NCBI GenBank assembly: GCA_963707905.1
Contig: CAVPSA010000048.1
Location: forward strand, 434,001-498,000
Reading direction: 5' to 3'
DNA from: DASXKD01 sp963707905
GTDB lineage: Bacteria > Actinomycetota > Actinomycetes > Streptosporangiales > Streptosporangiaceae
DNA length: 64,000 nt
The notes below the pieces were generated by a model. It searched no databases. It saw only the letters and a list, made by a program, of their open reading frames with translations, and was not told where the DNA came from. Below are positions 24,857 through 32,829 of the stretch, one piece after another. Made by a program: the position numbers and the translations under genes. Position 1 is the first letter of the stretch; every line of letters begins with the position of its first letter.

Positions 24857-25927
24857 ATGCGGTGGGATGCGCTACGTGCCGGTTCACCGGACGAGGGACC
24901 ATCGCCGGCCCAGCCGGCGCCGATGCTGTTCGAGCAGCGCGCGGTGACCCGGACCTTCGACACGCCGGCCTTCCGGGGTATGACGTTCTTCGAGGTCCAG
25001 GCCCGGTCGATCATCAACCGGGTACCCGACGCCTCGCGCGTCCCGTTCCGCTGGACTATTAATCCCTATCGTGGATGTAGCCATGCATGCCGCTACTGCT
25101 TCGCCAGGAAGTCGCACACCTATCTGGACCTGGACTCGGGCCACGACTTCGACTCCAAGATCGTGGTCAAGGTCAACGCGCCGGACCTGGTGCGCAAGGA
25201 GCTGGCCGCGCCGCGGTGGCGCGGCGAGCACGTCGCCATGGGCACGAACGTGGACTGCTATCAGCGCGCGGAGGGGCGCTACCGGCTCATGCCCGGCATC
25301 CTCGCTGCGCTGCGGGATGCGGCCAACCCGTTCTCGATCCTCACCAAGGGCACGCTGATCCTGCGGGACCTCGATCTGATCGGCGAGGCGGCCGAGGTGA
25401 CCGACGTCGGGCTGGCGGTGTCGGTGGGGTGCGTGGACACCGGGCTGTGGCGGGAGCTGGAGCCGGGGACGCCCAGCCCGCAGCGCCGGCTGGCGGTGTG
25501 TGCCGCGTTCACCGCTGCGGGGCTGCCCTGCGCGGTGCTGATGGGCCCGGTCGTGCCGTTCCTGTCCGATTCCCCGGCGCAGCTCGAGAACACCGTGCGG
25601 CAGGTCGCGCAGGCCGGGGCCGCCTCGGTCACGCCGATCGTGCTGCACCTGCGCGCCGGGGCGCGGGAGTGGTTCTTCCGCTGGCTGGGTGAGGCGCACC
25701 CCGGCCTGGTGCCCCGCTACCGCGCCCTCTACGGCCGCGGCGCGTACGCCCCGGCGGCCTACCAGAAGCAGGTGACCGAGCAGGTCCGGGAGCTGGCCCG
25801 GCGCCACGGGGTCGGGCGCGGCGCGCCCAGCGCGGCGCGGCGCCGCGGGCCTGGGCGCTTCGCGCCGCCCGCCGGGAGACGGGCGGACCCCCAGGCCGTC
25901 ACGCCGCAGCAGCTCACGCTGCTCTAA
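24857..25927 (+). CDS. Rv2578c-like radical SAM protein (SPL-related)
   Basis: A 356-residue radical SAM enzyme. It has the cluster motif CSHACRYC near residues 73-80 after INPYRGC, followed by DSKIVVKVNAPDLVRKEL and GTNVDCYQRAEGRYRLM. That layout is shared with the spore photoproduct lyase-like/COG1533 group. The C-terminus (about 310-356) is a basic Ala/Pro/Arg tail. The SOS promoter upstream points to a DNA-damage role, but the substrate is unknown. ATG 24857 matches the leaderless promoter. Confidence 0.88.
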   Translation: MRWDALRAGSPDEGPSPAQPAPMLFEQRAVTRTFDTPAFRGMTFFEVQARSIINRVPDASRVPFRWTINPYRGCSHACRYCFARKSHTYLDLDSGHDFDSKIVVKVNAPDLVRKELAAPRWRGEHVAMGTNVDCYQRAEGRYRLMPGILAALRDAANPFSILTKGTLILRDLDLIGEAAEVTDVGLAVSVGCVDTGLWRELEPGTPSPQRRLAVCAAFTAAGLPCAVLMGPVVPFLSDSPAQLENTVRQVAQAGAASVTPIVLHLRAGAREWFFRWLGEAHPGLVPRYRALYGRGAYAPAAYQKQVTEQVRELARRHGVGRGAPSAARRRGPGRFAPPAGRRADPQAVTPQQLTLL

Positions 25928-25959
25928 CTCGGCGCCGGGGATTCCGGCAGACCGCTCGA

Positions 25960-26075
25960 CGGGGCTAGCCACCGGAGCTCCGGGGTTGCTCCCCCGGCTA
26001 GCAGGGCCAAGGCACCTGACCGGAGGAACGGGGCCTTGAGCGACCGGGGCTCCGGGGCGCTCCCCGGGCTAGCAC
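25960..26075. repeat. Composite GC-rich dispersed repeat, copy 5
   Basis: Two CTAGC-bounded GGAGCTCCGGGG...CCCCGG units flank the degraded hairpin CAAGGCACC...ACGGGGCCTTG (26008-26038). The order matches 43969-44043. The last unit supplies the TAG stop (26069-26071, from gCTAGc) of the rhodanese gene. Confidence 0.7.
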
Positions 26076-26473
26076 TGGACGACCGGCAGGCCGGCCCGTT
26101 GCCAGGCACGGAAGCCGCCCGCCAGGTCGGTCGCCCCGGCCATGCCGAGATCCTGCAGGGATGCCGCCGCCAGGCTGGACGTATAGCCCTCCACGCACAT
26201 CACGATCACGCGCAGGTCGTAGCCGGCCTGCGGCAGCCGGGCCGGCGAGCGCGGGTCGAATCGCCATTCGAGCACGTTGCGCTCCACGTGCAGGGCACCT
26301 GGCACCACGCCCTGCTCGGCCCGCTGTGCCTGCGACCGGATGTCCACAAGCAGCGCGCCTGCCCGCATCGCCTCGCTGGCCTCCCGCGGCCCGAGCCGCC
26401 GCAGCCGGGCCCTGGCCTCGCCGAGGATCTCATCGATGGAGCGGGCCGCGCCCCCGTAGCTGCCCGCTACCAC
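26069..26473 (-). CDS. Rhodanese-like domain protein
   Basis: A 134-residue single rhodanese domain. It has ALLVDIRSQAQRAEQGVVPG, then the active-site loop MCVEGYTSS with catalytic Cys, then DLAGGFRAWQRAGLPV. It moves sulfane sulfur or handles related thiol chemistry. GTG 26473 gives a 7-bp overlap with the cysteine dioxygenase gene, so the two are coupled; the open frame continues upstream in the dioxygenase gene without family character. The stop codon lies inside a dispersed repeat, so the last residues may have been altered by its arrival. Confidence 0.85.
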   Translation of the reverse strand: MVAGSYGGAARSIDEILGEARARLRRLGPREASEAMRAGALLVDIRSQAQRAEQGVVPGALHVERNVLEWRFDPRSPARLPQAGYDLRVIVMCVEGYTSSLAAASLQDLGMAGATDLAGGFRAWQRAGLPVVQC

Positions 26474-26940
26474 CGGACCGCCGTTTCCATGGTGACGCGC
26501 TCCAGGCCGCCGGGCCCGAATTCGAAGCGGCGCATGCTGGTCAGCGGGGGCGAGTAGGCGTGCACGCTCACCGCGGGCTGCACTGAGGCGTTGATCACAT
26601 CGTGGATGTACCAGGGGCCGAATGATCGGACCTCCCCCCGGGACACCGCGGCCGACGGGCCCGGGCGGCGGCCGGGTGCGGTCCGCTCCCGCAGCGCGCC
26701 GCGCGCCACCGCGAAGGCACCGGAGGACTCGCCGTGGTCGTGGAAACCGGTCCGCTGCCCGGGCAGCCAGCTCAGCAGCCACACCTCGTGGTCGTCAGCC
26801 GAGGTCAGCCGCTGGTACCAGCGCCGGTCGAGGTCGTATCGGACAAGGCTGAGCCACTCGTGCTCGCTCGCGGCAACACCCTGGACTATCTGCCGCAGCC
26901 GGGCCTGGCTCATCGGTGAACTGGCCGTGTGCACTATCAT
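26467..26940 (-). CDS. Cysteine dioxygenase type I family protein
   Basis: A 157-residue cupin. Cupin motif 1 is GFHDHGESSGAFAV (two His ligands), and the third His is in SVHAYSPPL. This fits thiol dioxygenases that oxidise cysteine to cysteine sulfinate with Fe(II) and O2. The ATG at 26940 touches AGAAGG, leaving no spacing, so the GTG at 26934 (6 nt spacing) is the more likely start. It forms a two-gene unit with the rhodanese, suggesting sulfur amino acid catabolism. Confidence 0.87.
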   Translation of the reverse strand: MIVHTASSPMSQARLRQIVQGVAASEHEWLSLVRYDLDRRWYQRLTSADDHEVWLLSWLPGQRTGFHDHGESSGAFAVARGALRERTAPGRRPGPSAAVSRGEVRSFGPWYIHDVINASVQPAVSVHAYSPPLTSMRRFEFGPGGLERVTMETAVRW

Positions 26941-27083
26941 CCTTCTAATCCGATCGTTTTTATAGGAATGACTTCGCGCAGGAGACTATCACAAGCCTCC
27001 CGCTCCTCACGGGCATCAGAGAATGACATTCCGGGCCGATCACCCGTCCCGGGCGACACGGCAGTGCCGGCGCCCACGTAAAG

Positions 27084-28403
27084 TTGGCTGGCGTGGCACT
27101 CCCCCAGGACACCGGCGGGCAGCGGGCGCCGGAACGGCTTGCCGCGCGAACTGTCGAGATCCCCGACCCCGGCGACCTGGTGGCACTGTTCCCGGAACCG
27201 GCGGGCGTGGCCTGGATCCGGCACGGTGACGGCCTGGCCGGGTGGGGGGAGACGGCCCGGGTCACCCTCCCCGCGGGCGAGGACAGGTTCACCGCCGGCG
27301 AGAAGCGGCTCCGTGAGCTCTTCGACGGCGCCGAGGTCGACGACCAGGTGGCCGAACCCGGCAGCGGGCCGGTGGCCTTCGGCAGCTTCACCTTCGACTC
27401 CACGTCCGACGGATCGGTGCTCGTGGTGCCGGAGACGATCATCGGCCGCCGCGGCGGCAGGTCCTGGCTCACCACGATCCGCCCCCTGACGGCGGCGGCC
27501 ACCCCACCCGCGGCACCGGCATCCGGGCTTCCGGGCGGCCCTGGGCACGCATCCGCGCCGCTGACCGCTCCCGCGGAGATCCGGTGGCACGACGGGAGCC
27601 TGACCGCGCCGGAATGGCAGCGCGCGGTCACCACCGCGGTCCAGCGCATCAGGGACGGCCAGCTCAGCAAGGTGGTCCTGGCCCGCGACCTGCACGCGAC
27701 CGCCGCCCGCGACCTCGACATCCGGTTCATCCTGCGGCGGCTCGCCGGCCGTTACCCCGACTGCTACACGTTCGCCTGCGCCAACCTGGTGGGCGCCACC
27801 CCCGAACTGCTGATCCGCCGCCAGGACGACGACGTCAGTTCGCTGGTGCTCGGCGGCACCGCGCCGCGTGGCCGGGACGCCGCCGAGGACGCCAGGCTGG
27901 GTGCCGCCCTGCTCGCCTCGGCCAAGGAACGGGAGGAGCACGAGTACGCGGTGGTGGGGGTGCGGGCGGTGCTCGCCGCCCGCTGCGACCGGCTCAAGGT
28001 CGAGTCCGCCCCGTCGCTGCGGCGCTTCGCCAACGTGCAGCACCTCGCCACCTGGATCACCGGCCGGCTCGACGGCCGGCAGGCAGCGAGCGAGCATTCC
28101 GTGCTGGCTCTGGCCGACGCCCTGCACTACACCCCTGCGGTGTGCGGGACCCCGGCCGAGACGGCCATGGAGCTGATCCGCGACCTGGAAGCGATGGACC
28201 GCGGCCGGTACGCCGGGCCGGTCGGCTGGGTGGACGCCCGCGGGAACGGGGAATGGGGCATCGCGCTGCGCTGCGCCCAGGTGGATGGCCGCCGTGCCCG
28301 GCTGTTCGCCGGATGCGGCATCGTGGCCGGCTCCGACCCCGAAGCGGAGCTTGCCGAGACACAGGCCAAGTTCGCCGCGATGCAGTTCGCGCTGGAGGCC
28401 TGA
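27084..28403 (+). CDS. menF: Isochorismate synthase
   Basis: A 439-residue chorismate-binding enzyme that converts chorismate to isochorismate, the first menaquinone step. The C-terminal catalytic domain shows LSKVVLARDLHA, GATPELLIRR, LGGTAPRGRDAAEDARLG, KEREEHEYAVVGV, HYTPAVCGTP and YAGPVGWVDARGNGEW. EntC-type salicylate or siderophore use is possible, but the menD, menC and menE genes follow, so the menaquinone role is favoured. The start is TTG 27084 or GTG 27093. It converges with menD, 9 bp apart. Confidence 0.9.
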   Translation: MAGVALPQDTGGQRAPERLAARTVEIPDPGDLVALFPEPAGVAWIRHGDGLAGWGETARVTLPAGEDRFTAGEKRLRELFDGAEVDDQVAEPGSGPVAFGSFTFDSTSDGSVLVVPETIIGRRGGRSWLTTIRPLTAAATPPAAPASGLPGGPGHASAPLTAPAEIRWHDGSLTAPEWQRAVTTAVQRIRDGQLSKVVLARDLHATAARDLDIRFILRRLAGRYPDCYTFACANLVGATPELLIRRQDDDVSSLVLGGTAPRGRDAAEDARLGAALLASAKEREEHEYAVVGVRAVLAARCDRLKVESAPSLRRFANVQHLATWITGRLDGRQAASEHSVLALADALHYTPAVCGTPAETAMELIRDLEAMDRGRYAGPVGWVDARGNGEWGIALRCAQVDGRRARLFAGCGIVAGSDPEAELAETQAKFAAMQFALEA

Positions 28404-28412
28404 GGCCCGGCG

Positions 28413-30146
28413 CTACCCGGCCACCGCCGCGGTGCAAGCCGCTCGCAGCTTACGGCGCAGCGCCGCACCGGCTTCCCGGCTGGTGCGCACCTCCACCACC
28501 CGGATCCCGGCGCCGCGCAGTGCGCCGGCCAGATCGCAGGCCCGCTCGACGGTGACTGCCGGGACCCCGGCCGCAGCCGCCAGGCTGCCAAGCCCGGCTC
28601 CGTGCGGCGTGCCGAACACCCGCTCGAACGGCCCCTCGTGCTCCGCCTGCTCCAGCAGCGAGAAGATGCCGCCGCCGTCGTTGTTGGCCACCACAAGGAC
28701 CAGGTCGGGCCGCGGCTCCCCGGGACCGATGAACAGGCCGGGAGCGTCGTGCAGGAACGCGAGGTCGCCCACCAGGGCGGCGGCGGGACCACCGCCGGCG
28801 CGCTGGTGGGCCAGCGCGGCGCCGGCCGCCGCGGAGATCATGCCGTCGATACCGCTGGCACCCCGGCTGGCCAGCACCCGGAGCCCGGCCCGCGGCGCCA
28901 TCTGCTGATCCAGGTCACGGATGGGCAGGCTGGACGCGGCCCACAGCAGGGCACCGTCCGGCAGCGCCGCCGCCAGGTCCCGCGCGAGCCGCGGCTCGGA
29001 CAGGCCCTCACCGTCGCCGAGGATGGCCGCGGCCGCGGCCGTGGCGGCCGTATCGGCCGCGCGCCAGGAAGCCAGCCATCGCGTGCCAGCCACGCCGGGG
29101 CCGCCGGTCACCCGGACCGCCGGCACCACGTCGGTGGCGCTGCGCGCCGGGTCGGCCCAATGTCCCGGGCCCTGCGCGACGACGACGTGCCGCACGGCCG
29201 CGGCCGTCTTGAGGTAGGAGAGCTGACCACGGGACAGGCCGGGCCGCCCGGCAGAAACGATGAGATCCGGCTGGTGACCGGCCACGAAGGCGGGCGAGTC
29301 GAGGAGATAGGGGTAACCGGCCAGGCTCATCGGGCCGGCCCGGGCACCGGAGGACGGCTCGGCGAGCACCGGCCAGCCGGCCTGCTCGGCCAGGCGCAGC
29401 AGCGCCGCGGGGTCGCCGCAGCCGTCGCCGCAGATGACCACGCCGCGCTCGGTCCACGGCAGCTCCACGGCATCCGTCCCACCGGCGGCGCCGGGGAAGC
29501 TCGTCCACGGCCCCCCGCCCGGGCGGCCGTCCAGCGGCTCGGGCCAGCCGCCCGCCTCGCCGCCCTCACCCGCCGGGTCGGGCAGGCCGGGCACCAGCGG
29601 CTCGCGCAGCGGCAGGTTCAGGTGCACCGGCCCGGGGAACCTGCCCCCGGCGCCCACGGCGGCCGCCCAGGCACGGCAGGCCAGCGACCGCCAGTAGGCG
29701 TTCATGCCCGGCCGCGCCTGCGGCACCCCGGCCTCGCAGAACCAGCGCACCGCGTCCCCGTACAGCTTGATCTGGTCGATGGTCTGGTTCGCGCCGGTGC
29801 CGCGCAGTTCCGGCGGCCGGTCGGCGGTGAGCACGAGCAGCGGCACCCCCGCCTCACTGGCCTCGATCACGGCCCCGTGGAAATGTGCCGCCGCGGTCCC
29901 CGAGGTGCACACCAGCGCGACCGGGCGCCCGCTCGCCTTGGCGAGCCCGAGCGCGAGAAATGCGGCCGACCGCTCGTCGATCCGCACATGCAAGCGCAGG
30001 CCGGCCTCCCCCGCGTCCTTCGCGCGGTCCCAGAGAGCCATGGCCAGCGGCGCGCTCCTTGACCCAGGTGCCAGCACGGCTTCCACCAGCCCGCACCTGG
30101 CCAGTTCGTCCACCAGCGTGGCCGCGAACGCCGTGGCCGGGTTCAC
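28413..30146 (-). CDS. menD: 2-succinyl-5-enolpyruvyl-6-hydroxy-3-cyclohexene-1-carboxylate synthase
   Basis: A 577-residue ThDP enzyme that joins isochorismate and 2-oxoglutarate (SEPHCHC synthase). Motifs include LAPGSRSAPLAMAL, IDERSAAFLALGLAKASGRP, CTSGTAAAHFHGAVIEAS, LTADRPPELRGTGANQTIDQ and the ThDP-binding GDLAFLHD...NNDGGGIF. GTG 30146 is chosen for its GTGA overlap with menC and because homologues begin NPATAFA; the frame continues upstream as noise. Confidence 0.93.
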   Translation of the reverse strand: MNPATAFAATLVDELARCGLVEAVLAPGSRSAPLAMALWDRAKDAGEAGLRLHVRIDERSAAFLALGLAKASGRPVALVCTSGTAAAHFHGAVIEASEAGVPLLVLTADRPPELRGTGANQTIDQIKLYGDAVRWFCEAGVPQARPGMNAYWRSLACRAWAAAVGAGGRFPGPVHLNLPLREPLVPGLPDPAGEGGEAGGWPEPLDGRPGGGPWTSFPGAAGGTDAVELPWTERGVVICGDGCGDPAALLRLAEQAGWPVLAEPSSGARAGPMSLAGYPYLLDSPAFVAGHQPDLIVSAGRPGLSRGQLSYLKTAAAVRHVVVAQGPGHWADPARSATDVVPAVRVTGGPGVAGTRWLASWRAADTAATAAAAAILGDGEGLSEPRLARDLAAALPDGALLWAASSLPIRDLDQQMAPRAGLRVLASRGASGIDGMISAAAGAALAHQRAGGGPAAALVGDLAFLHDAPGLFIGPGEPRPDLVLVVANNDGGGIFSLLEQAEHEGPFERVFGTPHGAGLGSLAAAAGVPAVTVERACDLAGALRGAGIRVVEVRTSREAGAALRRKLRAACTAAVAG

Positions 30147-31141
30147 ACCGGATCCAGGTACCTGGCGGCCGCCAGCGCGCGGGTGCGCCACGGCGCAGGA
30201 TCGGTCTCCCACGCCGCCAGGCACGCGGCGTCGACGCCGGGCCGTGCCACCGGCAGCACGCCCGCCTGTTCCGCCAGTGGCGCGGCGGTGACGTCGCCGT
30301 CAAGCAGGCTCATGGTGGCCAGCCCGCAGGCGTAGCGAAGCTCGGGCAGCGCGGCGGCGAACGCGACCCCGGCGGCCAGTCCGACCGAGGTCTCGACCGC
30401 GCTGGAGACCACCACAGGGAGCCCACACGCCGCCGCCACGGCCAGCGCCGCGCGCACCCCGCCCAGCGGCTGGGCCTTGAGGACGACGATGTCGCAGGAG
30501 CCGGTGGCCCGCACGGTGAGCGGATCCTCGGCGCGGCGGATGGACTCGTCGGCGGCCAGTGGCACATCCACCGCGCGGCGCAGTTCGGCCATTTCGGCGA
30601 GGGTGGCGCAGGGCTGCTCGGCGTACTCCAGGCCGAACCCGCCAAGCTCCCGCAGTGCCCGCCGGGCCTGGCTCACGTCCCAGGCGCCGTTCGCATCGAC
30701 CCGGATCGCGCCGCCACTGCCCAGCGCGTCCCTGACCGCCTCCACCCGGGCCACGTCGTCCGCCAGGGACTGGCCGGGCTCGGCCACCTTGACCTTGGCG
30801 GTGCGGCACCCGGAGGCCGTCACCAGCGCGTGCGCCGCGGCCGGGTCCACGGCGGGCACGGTCACGTTGACCGGCACCTGGTCACGGACCGGCGCGGGCC
30901 AGCCGGCGGTTGCCGACTCCAGGGCGCAGGCCAGCCAGCGGGCGCATTCCCGCGGCCCGTACTCGGCGAACGGCGAGAACTCGCCCCAGCCGGCCGGACC
31001 CTCGATCAGCGCGCCCTCGCGCACCGTGATCCCGCGGAAGCGGGTCCGCATCGGAATGGCGAACGCCCGCAGCGAATCGATCAGGCCCGCCACCTCGTCC
31101 CGGGCCGGGGCCGTCACGACCGGGTTTCCGGCCGCTGCCAC
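30143..31141 (-). CDS. menC: o-succinylbenzoate synthase
   Basis: A 332-residue enolase-superfamily dehydratase making o-succinylbenzoate. The K-x-K motif TAKVKVAEPG, metal ligands in RVDANGAW, YAEQPC and ADESI, and the second catalytic Lys in VLKAQPLGG are all present. It lies directly upstream of menD with a 4-bp overlap. The start is GTG 31141, though an internal GTG is possible. The divergent menE gene starts 57 bp away. Confidence 0.92.
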   Translation of the reverse strand: MAAAGNPVVTAPARDEVAGLIDSLRAFAIPMRTRFRGITVREGALIEGPAGWGEFSPFAEYGPRECARWLACALESATAGWPAPVRDQVPVNVTVPAVDPAAAHALVTASGCRTAKVKVAEPGQSLADDVARVEAVRDALGSGGAIRVDANGAWDVSQARRALRELGGFGLEYAEQPCATLAEMAELRRAVDVPLAADESIRRAEDPLTVRATGSCDIVVLKAQPLGGVRAALAVAAACGLPVVVSSAVETSVGLAAGVAFAAALPELRYACGLATMSLLDGDVTAAPLAEQAGVLPVARPGVDAACLAAWETDPAPWRTRALAAARYLDPV

Positions 31142-31197
31142 GCGATCACTCCTGCCCCTCCCATTCCACCGGAGTTTTGCCCGTTAACCTTACGTTG

Positions 31198-32421
31198 ATG
31201 TCCGGACGTCCCCTGCACGCGCTCCTGCTCCCGCCCGCCGCCGGAGCCGGCCGACTGCTCGACGCGCTGGCGGCGGCGCTGGACGGCAGCGGTCCCGCGA
31301 TCCTCCCGCTTGACCCCGCCCTGCCGCCGGCCCGGGTCACCGATCTGCTGCACGCCTTCACTCCTGCCACAGTAGAAACGCAAGACGGTGCCATACGATG
31401 GCGCCCCGATGACGCCCACCCGGCCCCACCGGGCGCCGGGGAGGATCTGCCGGACGGCACGGCGGTCGTGATAGCCACCTCCGGCTCGACCGGGGAGCCC
31501 AAGGGGGTCCAGCTCGGCGCCGCGGCGCTGCGGGCCTCCGCACAGGCCAGCCTGGACCGGATCGGCGCGGAGCCCGGCACCCGCTGGCTCTGCCCGCTGC
31601 CCACCAGCCACATCGCCGGGCTCGGCGTGCTGGTCAGGTCGCTGGTTTCCGGTACCACCCCGGTCGTGGTCGACCGGCTGGACCCGGCGCAGCGCAACCT
31701 GGCCGCGTTCGGCTGCGGTTACACCTCCCTGGTCCCCGCGCAACTGCGCCGCATGCTGGACGCGGGCGCGGGCCTGTCGGCATTTCGCGCGATCCTGCTC
31801 GGCGGCGCGGCCATCCCGTCCGGCCTGCTGGCCGGCGCCCGCGCCGCAGGGGCCAAGGTGATCACCACGTACGGCATGTCCGAGACCTGCGGCGGCTGCG
31901 TCTACAACCGCGTTCCGCTGGACGGCGTCGGGGTGCGGACCGCTGCCGACGGCCGGATCCAGATCACCGGCCCGGTGCTGTTCTCCGGCTACCGCAACCG
32001 CCCGGATCTCACCGATGCGGTCCTTGCCGAGGATGGCTGGTTCACCACCTCGGATCTGGGCACCATCGGCCCCGACGGCCGCCTGTCGGTAGCGGGCCGC
32101 GCCGACGACATGATCAACACCGGCGGCCACAAGGTCTCCCCACACGAAATCGCCGCCATCCTCGAAGCCTGCCCCACCGTCCGCGAGGCCGCCGTCTTCG
32201 GCGAACCAGACTCCCAGTACGGCCAGCGGGTCACCGCCGCAGTAGTCCCCGCAAGCTTCGCTGCCCCGCCGCGCCTGGAAGAGTTGCGCGCCGCAGTCCA
32301 GCGACGCCTCCCGGCCTATGCCGCACCCCGCGCCCTGTTCATCGTCCGTGCGATGCCCCTGCTCCCCTCGGGCAAGCCCGACCTCGCCGCACTCCGAGGG
32401 CTCGGGAAGGGATCACGCTAG
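31198..32421 (+). CDS. menE: o-succinylbenzoate--CoA ligase
   Basis: A 407-residue adenylate-forming enzyme that activates o-succinylbenzoate. The ATP-binding motif is IATSGSTGEPKGVQ, followed by LCPLPTSHIAGLG, TTYGMSETCGG, the hinge GRADDMINTGGHKVSPHEI and the catalytic Lys in LPSGKPDL. ATG 31198 is chosen over the upstream TTG 31177. It is divergent from menC-menD. The later enzymes MenB, MenA and MenG are not in the window. Confidence 0.92.
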   Translation: MSGRPLHALLLPPAAGAGRLLDALAAALDGSGPAILPLDPALPPARVTDLLHAFTPATVETQDGAIRWRPDDAHPAPPGAGEDLPDGTAVVIATSGSTGEPKGVQLGAAALRASAQASLDRIGAEPGTRWLCPLPTSHIAGLGVLVRSLVSGTTPVVVDRLDPAQRNLAAFGCGYTSLVPAQLRRMLDAGAGLSAFRAILLGGAAIPSGLLAGARAAGAKVITTYGMSETCGGCVYNRVPLDGVGVRTAADGRIQITGPVLFSGYRNRPDLTDAVLAEDGWFTTSDLGTIGPDGRLSVAGRADDMINTGGHKVSPHEIAAILEACPTVREAAVFGEPDSQYGQRVTAAVVPASFAAPPRLEELRAAVQRRLPAYAAPRALFIVRAMPLLPSGKPDLAALRGLGKGSR

Positions 32422-32829
32422 CTGCCCGTTGCGTAAGGAGCAGCACCGACGACAGTCGGACGCCCGCCGCTCATCCAGCCGCAACCGCCAGCACAGGTCG
32501 CACCGCCAACGTGCCAAGCAACCGCCAACCGTCCAACCGTGCCGGCCGTCCAACGTGCCGCCCACAGCAAAACGCCAACCGCCGTACGTGGGGGTCCGGG
32601 GGCTCGGCCCCCGGGAAGACACGGCGGGCCACCGCGAAGCCGCCGTGCGGCGAGCATGGTCGGACGCCACGGGAACAATCGCGCCTGGCAAGCGTTCTAG
32701 TTAATGCCCGCGCTTCACAGTACCAGCCGATTTCAAGCCGGTGCCGTCCCCGCGACGGCGGCGCCGGATCGCGGGGGGCCGCCAAGCGATGCGTCCGCCG
32801 TGACGCGCGCATACGGAAGGAGGTGCCTC
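32422..32829. other. 408-bp gap upstream of the sigma factor gene
   Basis: This gap holds a tract of imperfect CCGCCAAC/CCGTCCAAC repeats (about 32483-32580), then a dispersed palindrome (32585-32614) that is an exact inverted copy of 275-304. A minus-strand frame ending at 32413 contains CDLC...CRRC (12 residues apart), which could be a tiny zinc-finger protein, but its codon bias is weaker than its neighbours'. No convincing promoter hexamers are seen. Confidence 0.5.
32585..32614 (-). repeat. GC-rich dispersed repeat, inverted exact copy of 275-304
   Basis: It reads GTCCGGGGGCTCGGCCCC in its centre. All 30 bases equal the reverse complement of 275-304, 32 kb away. Confidence 0.85.

Noticed and set aside
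32413..32691. Minus-strand small protein with CDLC and CRRC
   Set aside because: The CxxC pairs are suggestive, but codon bias is weaker than in neighbours, it overlaps menE and a dispersed repeat, and no ribosome site decides a start.
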